This document shows positions 18,402 through 27,179 of a DNA stretch of 64,000 nucleotides, piece after piece. The translations under genes and the position numbers were made by a program. Numbering within the stretch: position 1 is the first letter of the stretch; each line of letters begins with the position of its first letter. Under the pieces are notes generated by a model. The model worked only from the letters and a program-made list of their open reading frames with translations. It was not told where the DNA came from and searched no databases. Source of the stretch: Marivirga harenae (GTDB lineage: Bacteria; Bacteroidota; Bacteroidia; Cytophagales; Cyclobacteriaceae); assembly GCF_030534335.1 (NCBI RefSeq), contig NZ_CP130565.1:2811501-2875500 (forward strand). Reading direction: 5' to 3'.

Positions 18402-18475
18402 TGACCTCGGCAGGATTCAAACCTGCAACCTCCACAGCCGTAATGTGGTGCACTATTCAGTTATGCTACGAGGCC
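18402..18475 (-). tRNA. tRNA-Arg (anticodon ACG)
   Basis: 74 nt on the minus strand. Acceptor stem GGCCTCG/CGAGGTC with one G-U pair and discriminator A; 4-bp D stem; anticodon stem CCACA/TGTGG with loop TTACGGC, anticodon ACG (reads CGU, probably via inosine); T stem GCAGG/CCTGC with loop TTTGAAT. No encoded CCA. The D loop has GA where most tRNAs have G18-G19, and position 56 is T instead of C, so the 19-56 tertiary pair would be A-U. It is followed by the bidirectional terminator. Confidence 0.95.
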
Positions 18476-18548
18476 ATTTAATTACTTGATAGTTGAATTG
18501 CCTTATCAAACAATATTTTTTCATCAACTACGTTTGCTAATGAGCTTG

Positions 18549-18556
18549 CAAAGGTA
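18549..18556 (-). promoter_or_regulatory. Possible -7 element of the tRNA-Arg promoter
   Basis: On the minus strand this is TACCTTTG, an exact TAnnTTTG, about 74 bp before the mature 5' end of the tRNA. No TTG at ideal spacing was seen. Confidence 0.4.
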
Positions 18557-18612
18557 ATTAATAAAATCTTATAAGAAAAAGGATTTATTTATTTATCCTC
18601 TGTATAAAACGC

Positions 18613-18620
18613 TATCTTTG
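18613..18620 (+). promoter_or_regulatory. -7 promoter element of the outer-membrane barrel gene
   Basis: TATCTTTG, an exact TAnnTTTG, ends 31 bp before the ATG at 18652. The -33 TTG is not obvious. Confidence 0.55.
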
Positions 18621-18651
18621 TTGTTCGAAAGTAAAAATCAAAAAAATACTG

Positions 18652-19422
18652 ATGAAAAAACTATTTATTTCAGCTCTAATAATCCTAACTTTTAAAGTTT
18701 CTGTTCAAGCTCAAAATTTGCAAGAGAAAAACAGCTTTGGACCTCGACCTAATTTAAAAGGAGATTTAACCTTGTCGTTTGGATTAAATATGCTTTACAA
18801 CAATGATGTGGATGATTTAAATCTCAGAACTGTTGGAAATAATTCTTTCAAAATTGGATATATGTATCCTGTTCAAATAGCTAATTCTAACTTTAGTTTT
18901 AATGCTGGCTTCAACTTTTCTTTTGATAAGTTCGCCTTCGATGGCGATTCCACTACGTTGGCAGTTGTTTCTGGAACAGATGAATTAAGAAATGTGAGAT
19001 TGCAGACCATAGGAGAAGACCTTGTAGGAGAAAATGGCTTTGTTGAGAAATCTAAATTTGAAGCAAACTATGTTAATATTCCACTTGAGTTTAGATATTA
19101 TTTCAATAAAAATAAAGTAGATAATGGCGGACTGTTTTTGGCTGCTGGAGGTAGTATTGGCTACTTAATTAATGGGAAGACTAAAATTAAGTATGTAGAG
19201 AATGAGCAAACGAAGAAAATTAAGCAAAAAGAAAATTTCGAATTGAATCAATTTAGATATGGAGCTCATTTCCGAATTGGTATTGCGGGATTTGGTGCTC
19301 ATTTTGAATATGACTTTTCTGAACTATTTAACCCTGGTAGAGGGCCATTAAATAATGCAGAAGTACCAGTAGCAACTCAAACTGCCCCATTTAGGTTTGG
19401 TTTAAGCTTTAATTTATTCTAA
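18652..19422 (+). CDS. Outer-membrane beta-barrel protein (PorT-like family)
   Basis: 256 residues. Signal peptide ending VSVQAQ at about residue 21. The mature protein has alternating hydrophobic strands, Gly/Asn turns and a terminal aromatic (FRFGLSFNLF), as expected for an 8-10 strand outer-membrane barrel of the OMP_b-brl_2 type. The insert near residues 105-140 (VSGTDELRNVR onward) is charged and likely a surface loop. Function unknown: it may be structural or a small porin. Monocistronic between its own promoter and terminator. Confidence 0.8.
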   Translation: MKKLFISALIILTFKVSVQAQNLQEKNSFGPRPNLKGDLTLSFGLNMLYNNDVDDLNLRTVGNNSFKIGYMYPVQIANSNFSFNAGFNFSFDKFAFDGDSTTLAVVSGTDELRNVRLQTIGEDLVGENGFVEKSKFEANYVNIPLEFRYYFNKNKVDNGGLFLAAGGSIGYLINGKTKIKYVENEQTKKIKQKENFELNQFRYGAHFRIGIAGFGAHFEYDFSELFNPGRGPLNNAEVPVATQTAPFRFGLSFNLF

Positions 19423-19447
19423 TATTGAAATAATTGATTTCTTGAAG

Positions 19448-19477
19448 AGCATCTAATTAATTTTAGATGCTTTTTTT
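19448..19477 (+). terminator. Rho-independent terminator of the barrel gene
   Basis: AGCATCTAA (19448-19456), loop TTAATT, TTAGATGCT (19463-19471), then a further six T. Located 26 bp after the stop. Confidence 0.88.
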
Positions 19478-19498
19478 ATTATGTAATTCTAAAATTTC

Positions 19499-20167
19499 AT
19501 GAGGGCAGGTATCTACTTTTTCACTATAGTTTTTATCGTTTTTTCAAATTGTTCAGGACCTAAGAAGAACGAATACAAAGAAAAAATTGAAGGCTTTGCT
19601 ACCTCACTAAAAACTAAATACGGAACTAATTTTCAAGAAGAAGTTCAATATTATGAATTGAATAATTTTAGAGATTCTCTGGTGGGAGCTCAGATTGGAA
19701 ACTACAAATTTCAGGATTATTATGGAAGTAATGTAAATTTATTAGAAGATTCAAAACCTGTTCTATTAGAGTCTTTTGCCTCATGGTGTGCACCATGTAT
19801 AAGTTCTATTCCAGCTTTGAATAAACTCTCCGAAGACTATCCTCAAGTTCGATTTGTAGTGGTGGCTCATGATACACCAGATAAATTAAAGGAATACGCC
19901 AAAAAATTTAACTCCAACATTCATGTAATACCGTCAGAACGAGAAGTCAATGCTAGTGGATTTATTAAACTAGAGGTAGGTGAATTTCAGAGTGTGTTTC
20001 CTTTTCCTGCTACTATCAGTATTAGTTCGAATGGCAAAATTCAAAACGTTTTATTGGGTGCACCCAGAGCAGGAACTTATGGAGGGAAGACCATAACTCT
20101 TGAAGAAGTTCACGAAGCTAATATGATGAGATTAAGCCGAGTGCTAGATAAATTGATTTCTGAATAA
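19499..20167 (+). CDS. TlpA-like thioredoxin-fold lipoprotein
   Basis: 222 residues. Lipoprotein signal with lipobox FSNC (Cys 18). Thioredoxin-like domain with the redox motif WCAPC at residues 96-100 in SFASWCAPCISSIPALNKL, and a cis-Pro region FPFPATISIS. Such proteins act as membrane-anchored thiol-disulfide reductases in the periplasm, for example in cytochrome maturation or redox sensing. The first 60 residues are a family-unlike helical spacer. It is 8 bp from the convergent subtilase gene. Confidence 0.88.
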   Translation: MRAGIYFFTIVFIVFSNCSGPKKNEYKEKIEGFATSLKTKYGTNFQEEVQYYELNNFRDSLVGAQIGNYKFQDYYGSNVNLLEDSKPVLLESFASWCAPCISSIPALNKLSEDYPQVRFVVVAHDTPDKLKEYAKKFNSNIHVIPSEREVNASGFIKLEVGEFQSVFPFPATISISSNGKIQNVLLGAPRAGTYGGKTITLEEVHEANMMRLSRVLDKLISE

Positions 20168-20174
20168 TTTAGGA

Positions 20175-21659
20175 TTATTTCCATTCCACTTCCAGATTAA
20201 ACTGATCTTGCGCTACGATTGAAGTGTACTTAGCTTTTTCTGGTTTTTTAATTCTCACTAAAGTTTGGCCGTCCTTAATTTTGATAGATTGCTGCTCTAT
20301 CACATTTACATGATCCTTTTTATGATATAATACAAGTGATTCAGTGTTTGCTGGAATTTCGATTTCAATATAATCCTGAGTAGCGGTGGTCGATTTAGCT
20401 ATTGATTTTTGCTTTTCTTGATATAACAGGGATAAAATCTTCTTACTATCTGGAACTCCATAGCCAATAAAATTATTTGGGTTTTCTGCTAAGTGGCTAC
20501 TTTTTTGAATAATATTTATTACTTCCAAATTTGTTAGAGTAGTGTCATACTCCCAAATACAGGCGGCTAAACCAGTAATCACAGGTGCTGAGAATGAAGT
20601 ACCATTAGCAGCAAAGCAAGCCACATCCGGTTTCACATAATTCAATTTTTCGGGCCCAATAGAGGAATAGTAGATTTTGGACCAATCATCATAGCGGACT
20701 GCTCCAACAGTTAATACATCTTTTGCATCAGAAGGAAGGGATAGAATTTCCCATTTATTGTGACCGTCATTTCCTGCAGCACTTACAATCAACATTCCTT
20801 TCTCTGCAGCTACTTGTGCGGTTTTGGTAATCATACTGCTTCTTCCATTGACTTCTTTCTTGCTATGGTTTTCTTTTCTTTTGTCGTAACTATCAGTATA
20901 CCCCAAAGAAGAATTTACTAGTCGAATGCCCATGTCGTAAAACAACTCAAGTGCCGCCACCCAGTAATCTTCTTCCAATCTTCTTTCCCTGATCCCATGA
21001 TCTGTTCTTGCCAAATACAGCTCGGCATTTTCCGCCATACCATATTTAATTGACGTCCCATGATCAGAGCCCACGATCATTCTTAAGACTTGTGTACCGT
21101 GGTCATCTTGCGAAATCCTTTTTCCATAGAATGGATCTTTATTTCCTTTTAATAAATAGTCTTGAAAAAACTTGATTTGGTCTTTTTCAACCAAATGTTT
21201 TAAAGAAGGTTCTACATTTGCATCCATAAAACCACCATCTATGACCCCAATTTTAATGTTATTTCCACTTAGGCCCATACTATCTGTTAAATACTGGGCC
21301 TTCATTTGTTCTAATGCATAAGAATATTCAATTGGTGTTGGACTATGCAGTGAAAGCTGCTGCAATTGATTTTGCAACCAAATACTTCTAACCTGCTGAT
21401 GGGATTCCAATTTTTCAATTAAATCCTCTTCAATAGAAATACTGACTACAGGGTGCCATTTGGATTGATAGTGGAATTTGATTTTATCCCCATGCATCTT
21501 TTTAAGGCTCTCTTGTAACTGGGAAATTTGTGTGTTTTGACTATCAATTTCTCCAAAATCAAATTCCATCCAATACTTCTGCTGGGATAAAACCGCGACT
21601 GAAAACAAATAAAACGGAAATAAGAAGAAGATAGTCTTGAAAAAAGCCTGTTTTAACAT
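20175..21659 (-). CDS. Secreted subtilisin-like serine protease (S8 family)
   Basis: 494 residues. Signal peptide to about residue 25, an inhibitor-like propeptide to about 105, then the S8 domain with Asp 141 (GVIDGGF), His 187 (DDHGTQV), oxyanion Asn 297 (SAAGNDGH) and Ser 355 (NGTSFSAPV). The C-terminal ~90 residues (after VPDSKKILSLL) form an extra beta-rich domain, but I do not see a clear type IX sorting signal, so export may end in the periplasm or use another route. A degradative exoenzyme is the likely role. Confidence 0.93.
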   Translation of the reverse strand: MLKQAFFKTIFFLFPFYLFSVAVLSQQKYWMEFDFGEIDSQNTQISQLQESLKKMHGDKIKFHYQSKWHPVVSISIEEDLIEKLESHQQVRSIWLQNQLQQLSLHSPTPIEYSYALEQMKAQYLTDSMGLSGNNIKIGVIDGGFMDANVEPSLKHLVEKDQIKFFQDYLLKGNKDPFYGKRISQDDHGTQVLRMIVGSDHGTSIKYGMAENAELYLARTDHGIRERRLEEDYWVAALELFYDMGIRLVNSSLGYTDSYDKRKENHSKKEVNGRSSMITKTAQVAAEKGMLIVSAAGNDGHNKWEILSLPSDAKDVLTVGAVRYDDWSKIYYSSIGPEKLNYVKPDVACFAANGTSFSAPVITGLAACIWEYDTTLTNLEVINIIQKSSHLAENPNNFIGYGVPDSKKILSLLYQEKQKSIAKSTTATQDYIEIEIPANTESLVLYHKKDHVNVIEQQSIKIKDGQTLVRIKKPEKAKYTSIVAQDQFNLEVEWK

Positions 21660-21680
21660 GTTGGAAGAAATAATAAAATG

Positions 21681-21688
21681 TAAATTTG
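21681..21688 (+). promoter_or_regulatory. Promoter of the aminopeptidase P gene
   Basis: TAAATTTG (21681-21688) is an exact TAnnTTTG, with TTG 17 bp upstream (21661-21663). The ATG lies 46 bp downstream. Confidence 0.55.
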
Positions 21689-21734
21689 AAATTTACGAAG
21701 CTTTAACGATTAATTTGAAATAAAAATTAGATTT

Positions 21735-23024
21735 ATGAGATACCAAACTTTAGATTCATCTCTTTATGTAAAGAACCGCAAGAATTTCATGAAGCAAATG
21801 CCAGCTCGTTCTCTAGCAGTTTTCAATTCTAATGACGTAATGCCACTGAATGCAGACGGTACTATGACCTTCTGGCAAAACAGCGATTTGTTTTACCTTA
21901 CTGGAATCGACCAGGAAGAAAGTATTTTGGTTTTATTTCCTGATTTTGATAATGACAGCTGGAGAGAAATATTATTTGTAACTGAAACCAATGAGCATAT
22001 TGCCGTTTGGGAAGGACATAAATATACAAAAGAGGAGGCAACGGCAGCTTCAGGAATTCCAACTGTTATGTGGTTGTCACAATTTGAAACAGTATTCAAT
22101 ACTTTGATGGCCGAAGCCGAGCAAGTATTTATCAACACTAATGAGCATATTAGAAATGCCACACCGGTAGAAACCCGAGATATGCGATTTATTAAATGGT
22201 TGCAAGATCGATATCCTGCTCATCAGTATAGGAAAGCAGCTCCAATTCTGTATGATCTGAGAGCAATAAAAGATCCTTTGGAAATTAGTCAAATGGAACG
22301 TGCTTGTAAAATAACTGAAGATGCTTTTCGTAGAACATTGAAATTTGTAAAGCCAGGTTTGAAAGAATATGAAGTGGAGGCTGAAGTTTTACATGAATTT
22401 GTTAGACAGGGCTCCAAAGGCTTTGCTTATACGCCTATTGTAGCTTCTGGAGCAAATGCATGTGTACTGCATTATATTGAGAACAAAGATGTTTGCAAAG
22501 ATGGGGAATTGCTACTAATGGATGTAGGAGCTGAGTATGGGAATTATAATGCTGACATGACTCGTGCAATTCCTGTGAATGGCAAATATACCCAGAGACA
22601 AAAGGATGTCTATAATGCAGTCTTAAGGGTGATGAAAGAATGTTACAAAATCTTGACTCCAGGAAACCGAATCCCAGAATACCATAAGGAAGTTGGGAAG
22701 TTGATGGAAAGTGAGTTGTTAGGCTTGGGCTTATTGGATAAAACAGATATCAAAAATCAAGATCCAGCTAATCCTGCTTATAAAAAATATTTCATGCACG
22801 GTACTTCTCACCACATCGGATTGGATGTTCATGATGTAGGCAATATTTATCGAAAATTTGAGCCGAATATGGTTTTCACCATTGAGCCCGGGATATATAT
22901 TCAAAATGAAGGGATAGGTGTACGTTTAGAAAATGACGTAGTCATCACTAAAGATGGTCATCATGATATGATGGGAAATATTCCTATTGAAATTGATGAG
23001 ATTGAAGAAATTATGAATAGCTAA
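21735..23024 (+). CDS. pepP: Aminopeptidase P (Xaa-Pro aminopeptidase)
   Basis: 429 residues. Creatinase/AMP_N domain at about 1-150 (SLAVFNSNDVMP, FYLTGIDQEESIL), then the M24 pita-bread domain. The two-metal ligands are visible: Asp in LLMDVGAEY, Asp in NADMTRAIPV, His in GTSHHIGLDVHD, Glu in TIEPGIYI and Glu in VRLENDVVI. It removes N-terminal residues that precede proline and works in the cytoplasm. No signal peptide. Ends at a terminator overlapping the next gene's 3' end. Confidence 0.96.
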   Translation: MRYQTLDSSLYVKNRKNFMKQMPARSLAVFNSNDVMPLNADGTMTFWQNSDLFYLTGIDQEESILVLFPDFDNDSWREILFVTETNEHIAVWEGHKYTKEEATAASGIPTVMWLSQFETVFNTLMAEAEQVFINTNEHIRNATPVETRDMRFIKWLQDRYPAHQYRKAAPILYDLRAIKDPLEISQMERACKITEDAFRRTLKFVKPGLKEYEVEAEVLHEFVRQGSKGFAYTPIVASGANACVLHYIENKDVCKDGELLLMDVGAEYGNYNADMTRAIPVNGKYTQRQKDVYNAVLRVMKECYKILTPGNRIPEYHKEVGKLMESELLGLGLLDKTDIKNQDPANPAYKKYFMHGTSHHIGLDVHDVGNIYRKFEPNMVFTIEPGIYIQNEGIGVRLENDVVITKDGHHDMMGNIPIEIDEIEEIMNS

Positions 23025-23032
23025 AAAATGGG

Positions 23033-23063
23033 AAAGCGATGGTTATGGAATCATCGCTTTTTT
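23033..23063 (+). terminator. Rho-independent terminator of pepP
   Basis: AAAGCGATGGTT (23033-23044) pairs with AATCATCGCTTT (23049-23060), one G-U pair, 4-nt loop ATGG, followed by TTT. It overlaps the stop region of the opposite gene by 2 bp. Confidence 0.8.
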
Positions 23064-23757
23064 ATTGTTCGAAAATAGCTACAGCCCTAACAGGAGAACC
23101 CGTTCCACCTCGAATTTTTAAAGGGAAGGCGATAAAACGAAATCTTCCTCTCCCAATTAATTTATGCAGATTGATCATGTTTTCATAATGAGTAAAGCCT
23201 AGCTCGCCACAAATATGATGTACTTCTTTGTTGGATACTTTTCGAACCCCGGGTGACGTAGTTTCCACTCCAAAAGCTGAAATTTTTTGCTTTCCTAGCC
23301 AACGGGCTGTTTCAGTAGAAATACCAGGACCATTTCCCCAATCTTTTTTATTGAAATGTTTTCTGTAATGATCAGTATAAAGGAGAATCGTATCATGTTT
23401 TTTTATTTCAATATTAGCTTTTTTACAAGCCAATTCAACTTCATGAGGTTCTATGAGTTCAGCTAAGTTTTTGTGTGAGAAGTCTAAGCAAATCCCTTCT
23501 GTGTAAAACATTGATAGGGGCATTTTATCAATAGATTGCCCTTCATATTGCTGAGCCATGTGATTGATGGCATCAACATGAGTGCCTGTATGCTCCCCAA
23601 GTTCTAATTTATGAACAGCAGGAGTTCTTTTATTTGGGTTTTTAATGCCAGCCCATTCTTCATGTGAATTATGGATTTCCATTTTAACCTGAGGAAGGTC
23701 TTTAAAAACCGGCATCCCCTCATAAATGTCTTGGCTTAAGTCGATGATTTCGGCCAT
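23062..23757 (-). CDS. Cyclase / kynurenine formamidase-like metal hydrolase
   Basis: 231 residues of the cyclase family (KynB-like fold). The metal-binding signature HTGTHVDAINHM (HxGTHxDxxxH) is present near residue 58, and the family block PGISTETARWLG further on. Members hydrolyse N-formylkynurenine, isatin or other cyclic amides using Zn. Which substrate is used here is not clear; the convergent RidA gene 2 kb away resembles 2-aminomuconate deaminase, which hints at tryptophan catabolism but proves nothing. Stands alone, minus strand. Confidence 0.87.
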   Translation of the reverse strand: MAEIIDLSQDIYEGMPVFKDLPQVKMEIHNSHEEWAGIKNPNKRTPAVHKLELGEHTGTHVDAINHMAQQYEGQSIDKMPLSMFYTEGICLDFSHKNLAELIEPHEVELACKKANIEIKKHDTILLYTDHYRKHFNKKDWGNGPGISTETARWLGKQKISAFGVETTSPGVRKVSNKEVHHICGELGFTHYENMINLHKLIGRGRFRFIAFPLKIRGGTGSPVRAVAIFEQ

Positions 23758-23792
23758 TAAATACTACTATTAAAATATTCTTAAGAAAGATT

Positions 23793-24070
23793 TTATAATT
23801 TTTTTTCTGGGTCTTGTCTAACGTCAAAACAGGAAAGAATAATAATTTTGGATTCTTTTATCCGGTAAAATATTCTGGTCTGTGAAGTTAATTGTAAACC
23901 CCTGATATCATTTATTTTTGTCCATTTGATGGGAAGCTTTTGACTAATTTAAGGGTTTCATCTACTTTATGAACAAATTCTTTTACAGTATTTTTACCCC
24001 ATTCTAATTTTAAATATTCTACTACAGAGTCAAAATCCTTTTCAGCTCATGGGGTAACGTAAACTTCCAT
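23793..24070 (-). pseudogene. Decayed RelE/ParE-type toxin
   Basis: On the minus strand the reading starts MEVYVTP and hits TGA at codon 8 (24047-24049). It continues as AEKDFDSVVEYLKLEWGKNT and on to SFPSNGQK, then TAA. A frame change at this point gives WTKINDIRGLQLTSQTRIFY, followed by RIKESKIIILSCFDVRQDP. The pieces match the RelE/ParE toxin fold: N-terminal helices, then IFYRI..IIIL.FD.RQ. So it needs one readthrough and one frameshift, and is almost surely dead. The antitoxin remnant lies 13 bp upstream. Confidence 0.85.
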
Positions 24071-24083
24071 TAATTTTTTTTCT

Positions 24084-24296
24084 TCACTTTTTCGCAATTA
24101 ATTTTTTGCTGTCTTGGGATTCCTCATGTGATAAGTAAATTTCTTTTTTTTGATTTTATGTCAATGTTTTCCAAAATTGACCTTCTTTAGAGTTCTCACT
24201 TTGTTTCAGAAAATCGTAAATAGTTTGTAATAATTGCTCGTTATCGATACTTTCAACAATTTTATGAAGATTTGATTTTAATTCGATTGTCCCCAT
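24084..24296 (-). pseudogene. Decayed antitoxin partner of the RelE/ParE remnant
   Basis: Starts MGTIELKSNLHKIVESIDNE, then QLLQTIYDFLKQSENSKEGQ. This is the common Bacteroidota antitoxin opening. At codon 47 there is an in-frame TAA (24156-24158); after it the frame continues NQKKEIYLSHEESQDSKKLI up to TGA at 24084. In intact homologues this junction reads like LTEEQKKE, so a Glu or similar codon has become a stop. Order antitoxin-toxin, spacing 13 bp, is normal for the module. Confidence 0.85.
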
Positions 24297-24413
24297 AACT
24301 TTTATTCATTTTATAGCTTGAATTTACGAAATTTTGCTCAATTTATTCTATTACTTTTATTGTTTAAAATCACTAAATTTATTGTAGTTTCATTCAAAAG
24401 ATATCTTTTAATT

Positions 24414-25232
24414 ATGAAAATAATTCTATTCCTCCTTTTCCTCCCGTTTAACCTACTAGCCATTGATCCTGATAGAGAATATACTTTAACGCCTGATTCC
24501 ATTAATTGGGATTATGAAGAATTAAAAGTCACTACTGAAGACGGTTATGATTTGAATACTTGGATTTATGCTCCTAATCCTGATAATGAGAAAGGTGAGG
24601 TCCTGATTTTAGCATATCCAGATGCTGGAAATATGTCCTATTTCGTGTATCACGCTTCTATTTTATCTAATCTAGGATATACAGTAATTACTTTTGATTA
24701 TAGGGGCTTTGGGAAAAGCTCTGATTTTGAAATTGAGCTAAATTATTTATTTCATATTGAATTCTCTAAAGATTTAGAGGCGGTAGTAAATTTTGCAAAA
24801 AAGCGATTTACAAATAAAGGTCTTGGTATTTGGGCATTGTCAATGGGTACGATGGTCACAACTTATGCTTATGATGGCATTAAAGATGATATAGATTTTG
24901 TGATCTATGATGCTTTTGTTTTTAGTCCTCGTGAGCATATACAGCGATTAAAATCTCAAAAAGATAAACAAGCTTTTTCACCTATTAAAACAGAGGAGTA
25001 TGTTTTGAAATGGAAATCCATTGATATTCCAATCATGCTTTTTGCAGGCAGACAGGATGAACTTACCACAGCAAAAGATGCTCTTTCCAAAAAGGACGAA
25101 TTTAGTTTTGTACCTGCAATTTCGTTTTATAATGGTGGGCATTTAATGGGTTTTCAGCATGAAATTAAGAGGAGTGGTTTTGGAGGGTGGTACTGCTCTC
25201 AAATCGATTTTTTTATAAGGCAGATAGGCTGA
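24414..25232 (+). CDS. Secreted alpha/beta hydrolase
   Basis: 272 residues from ATG at 24414. The frame is open for 32 more codons to a TTG, but the ATG is followed directly by a signal peptide (IILFLLFLPFNLLA), which settles the start. Alpha/beta hydrolase fold with the oxyanion loop YPDAGN, FDYRGFGKS, the nucleophile elbow ALSMG (Ser 143), the acid Asp in GRQDELTT and the His in NGGHLMGF. It probably acts in the periplasm on an ester or peptide; the substrate cannot be read from the sequence. It lies 55 bp before the DinB-family gene on the same strand. Confidence 0.88.
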   Translation: MKIILFLLFLPFNLLAIDPDREYTLTPDSINWDYEELKVTTEDGYDLNTWIYAPNPDNEKGEVLILAYPDAGNMSYFVYHASILSNLGYTVITFDYRGFGKSSDFEIELNYLFHIEFSKDLEAVVNFAKKRFTNKGLGIWALSMGTMVTTYAYDGIKDDIDFVIYDAFVFSPREHIQRLKSQKDKQAFSPIKTEEYVLKWKSIDIPIMLFAGRQDELTTAKDALSKKDEFSFVPAISFYNGGHLMGFQHEIKRSGFGGWYCSQIDFFIRQIG

Positions 25233-25287
25233 AATAAAAAACACCGAATTTCCCTCAACCTTTCCGCAACAATTCCGATTAGAAATT

Positions 25288-25848
25288 ATGATTTGGTTAA
25301 AAGATGTCATTAAAGATTTAAAGGAAATCCAAGAAACTACTAGACAAGAGTTTGAAAATTTGAGTGCGGAGGAATTAATATGGAAACCTGCTGCGGATAA
25401 ATGGTCTATTGCAGAGTGTCTAAAGCATATTATTATCGCCAATTCAACCTATATTAAAGACATCGAAAAGCGGCTTCAAAAGGCAGAGATCAAGACCATA
25501 GAATATCCTGTTCGTTTCTCGGTCACAGGTAAGTTGTTTTTGTATGCTGTTGACCCGAAGTATAAATGGAAGGTGCCTGCTCCCAGAATATTTAAGCCAA
25601 CCAAGGAAAATAAAGTAAGAAATGGCAAAGAAACTCTGCAAGATTTTTTAGACTTGCAGGAAGAAATAATAGGCTTAGCTTTGAAGGCATGTGCATACGA
25701 TCATCAACACGTTCCAACCTACAGTCCTTTGAGTAAATTATTGCGTTTCAATGTAGGTGAGCAACTTTACATTATGATGCGTCATACAAAAAGGCATATA
25801 AATCAAGGAAAGCGAGTTAAATCACAGTTTCATAAATCCGTAGCATAA
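25288..25848 (+). CDS. DinB-family protein
   Basis: 186 residues. Four-helix DinB_2-type bundle with WSIAECLKHII near residue 46 (metal-ligand His), and a C-terminal HTKRHINQGKR with the second His pair. DinB-like proteins are often metal-dependent thiol transferases such as bacillithiol transferases. The stop codon overlaps the start of the RidA gene (TAATG), so translation is coupled. Specific activity is not known. Confidence 0.88.
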   Translation: MIWLKDVIKDLKEIQETTRQEFENLSAEELIWKPAADKWSIAECLKHIIIANSTYIKDIEKRLQKAEIKTIEYPVRFSVTGKLFLYAVDPKYKWKVPAPRIFKPTKENKVRNGKETLQDFLDLQEEIIGLALKACAYDHQHVPTYSPLSKLLRFNVGEQLYIMMRHTKRHINQGKRVKSQFHKSVA

Positions 25849-26264
25849 TGGAAGATAATATCAGAAAGTCAGACCGAGCACCATTACCTGTAGGCTTATA
25901 TCCTCATGCACGCAAAGTAGGTAATTTGCTATTTTTGTCAGGAGTTGGGCCCAGGAAAAAGGATAGTAAGTCGATTCCAGGTGTGGAGCTAAGCAGCGAT
26001 GGAGATATTGTTTCCTACGATATTGAAGTGCAATGTAAATCTGTTTTTGACAATGTAAGAATGATATTGGAAGATTGTGGCAGTAGTTGGGATAAGTTGG
26101 TGGATGTACAGGTATTTTTGACCAATATGAAAGATGACTTTTCCACTTTCAATAGGGTTTATGCTGATTACTTTAAAGATATTCAACCTTGTCGAACTAC
26201 AGTGGAGGTAAACGCTTTACCAACGCCAATTGCGATTGAACTAAAGTGTGTGGCTGAGTTGTGA
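25848..26264 (+). CDS. RidA-family protein, similar to 2-aminomuconate deaminase
   Basis: 138 residues of the YjgF/RidA fold. Seen: GLYPHARKVGNLLFLSGVGP at the N-terminus, DNVRMILEDCGSSWDKLV, and the C-terminal RTTVEVNALPTPIAIELK. The pattern at the N-terminus and the ELK end resemble the deaminase branch (AmnD-like) more than the general imine-deaminase RidA. In tryptophan breakdown AmnD removes ammonia from 2-aminomuconate. No other genes of that pathway lie next to it, so this is a suggestion only. Starts on the DinB stop codon. Confidence 0.85.
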   Translation: MEDNIRKSDRAPLPVGLYPHARKVGNLLFLSGVGPRKKDSKSIPGVELSSDGDIVSYDIEVQCKSVFDNVRMILEDCGSSWDKLVDVQVFLTNMKDDFSTFNRVYADYFKDIQPCRTTVEVNALPTPIAIELKCVAEL

Positions 26265-27179
26265 TTATGTATCACTGGGGACTTCAATTTTTTCATATAA
26301 ATTGTGAATCCAGAGGATGACAACTCCAAATGTGATCGCTGAAACCACCAAAATATCATTTAATATTCCATCTGTACTAAAGGATATTTTGATCAAAATG
26401 GTAGAAATCACAAAGCCTGAATTTCTAATCACGGATCTAAAACTCGATGTATGCGTGTAGGAAATCAGCAATAACAGTACATCGCTTAAAATCAGAATAG
26501 TAAAAAACTCATCAAAGAAAATATTATTCGTGTTTTTAATAGAATCAATCCGATGCGAAGCGGAGAAAAATACTTCATAGAAATAATCTCCAAAGCTGTA
26601 AACTGCTAATCCCAATAAGACAGGAATTAAAAGGACTGAAAATCTTTTCTTGGTTTCAATGAATCTTTGAGTTTGCTCTCTTTTTGAGAGCTCTCCTTTT
26701 TGGGCGGAAGTTCTTTTACTGTTTAGATAATAGAAAATGAATATTAATCCAAAAATTATTAGAGAAGCCCCAATGTCGTAGGTGAACTGTAAATCATCTT
26801 TACTGCTAAACCAACTACTTTCTAAATCTAATTGTGCTAAATCCTTAAATAGTCTTCGAATTAAAACCAGCAAAATTATTTCATATTGTTTACCAATATA
26901 AATCGTAATTGATTTAGGGAGGAAATAGACTAACAGATAAACCTCATAAACAAGAATAAAAGAGAAAGGCGTATAGATAGCTGCTATCGGATTATCTAAA
27001 AGACTACTTGAATAGGAAGATTCAAATATTTCTAGTTTATTTAATATGATTAAGATGAGATGAATAAAAAATCCAGCGATAGCAATTACTATAATGACCT
27101 TTTCGCTTCTCTCTTTCATTTTTTCTGAAAGTAGTCGCTCATATAGGTTCTCCCAGAACGTAGAAATATTGCTACCCAT
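26265..27179 (-). CDS. Conserved integral membrane protein, function unknown
   Basis: 304 residues with about seven membrane helices: roughly residues 28-46, 62-87, 133-150, 180-200, 220-240, 250-268 and 278-295. It begins with a charged cytoplasmic N-terminus (WENLYERLLSEKMKERSEK). I do not recognise a named family. It abuts the convergent RidA gene without any gap. Related proteins seem limited to the phylum, as far as I know. Confidence 0.72.
   Translation of the reverse strand: MGSNISTFWENLYERLLSEKMKERSEKVIIVIAIAGFFIHLILIILNKLEIFESSYSSSLLDNPIAAIYTPFSFILVYEVYLLVYFLPKSITIYIGKQYEIILLVLIRRLFKDLAQLDLESSWFSSKDDLQFTYDIGASLIIFGLIFIFYYLNSKRTSAQKGELSKREQTQRFIETKKRFSVLLIPVLLGLAVYSFGDYFYEVFFSASHRIDSIKNTNNIFFDEFFTILILSDVLLLLISYTHTSSFRSVIRNSGFVISTILIKISFSTDGILNDILVVSAITFGVVILWIHNLYEKIEVPSDT

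Noticed and set aside
24318-24413. Longer N-terminus of the alpha/beta hydrolase from a TTG
   Set aside because: The ATG at 24414 starts directly in front of a signal peptide.
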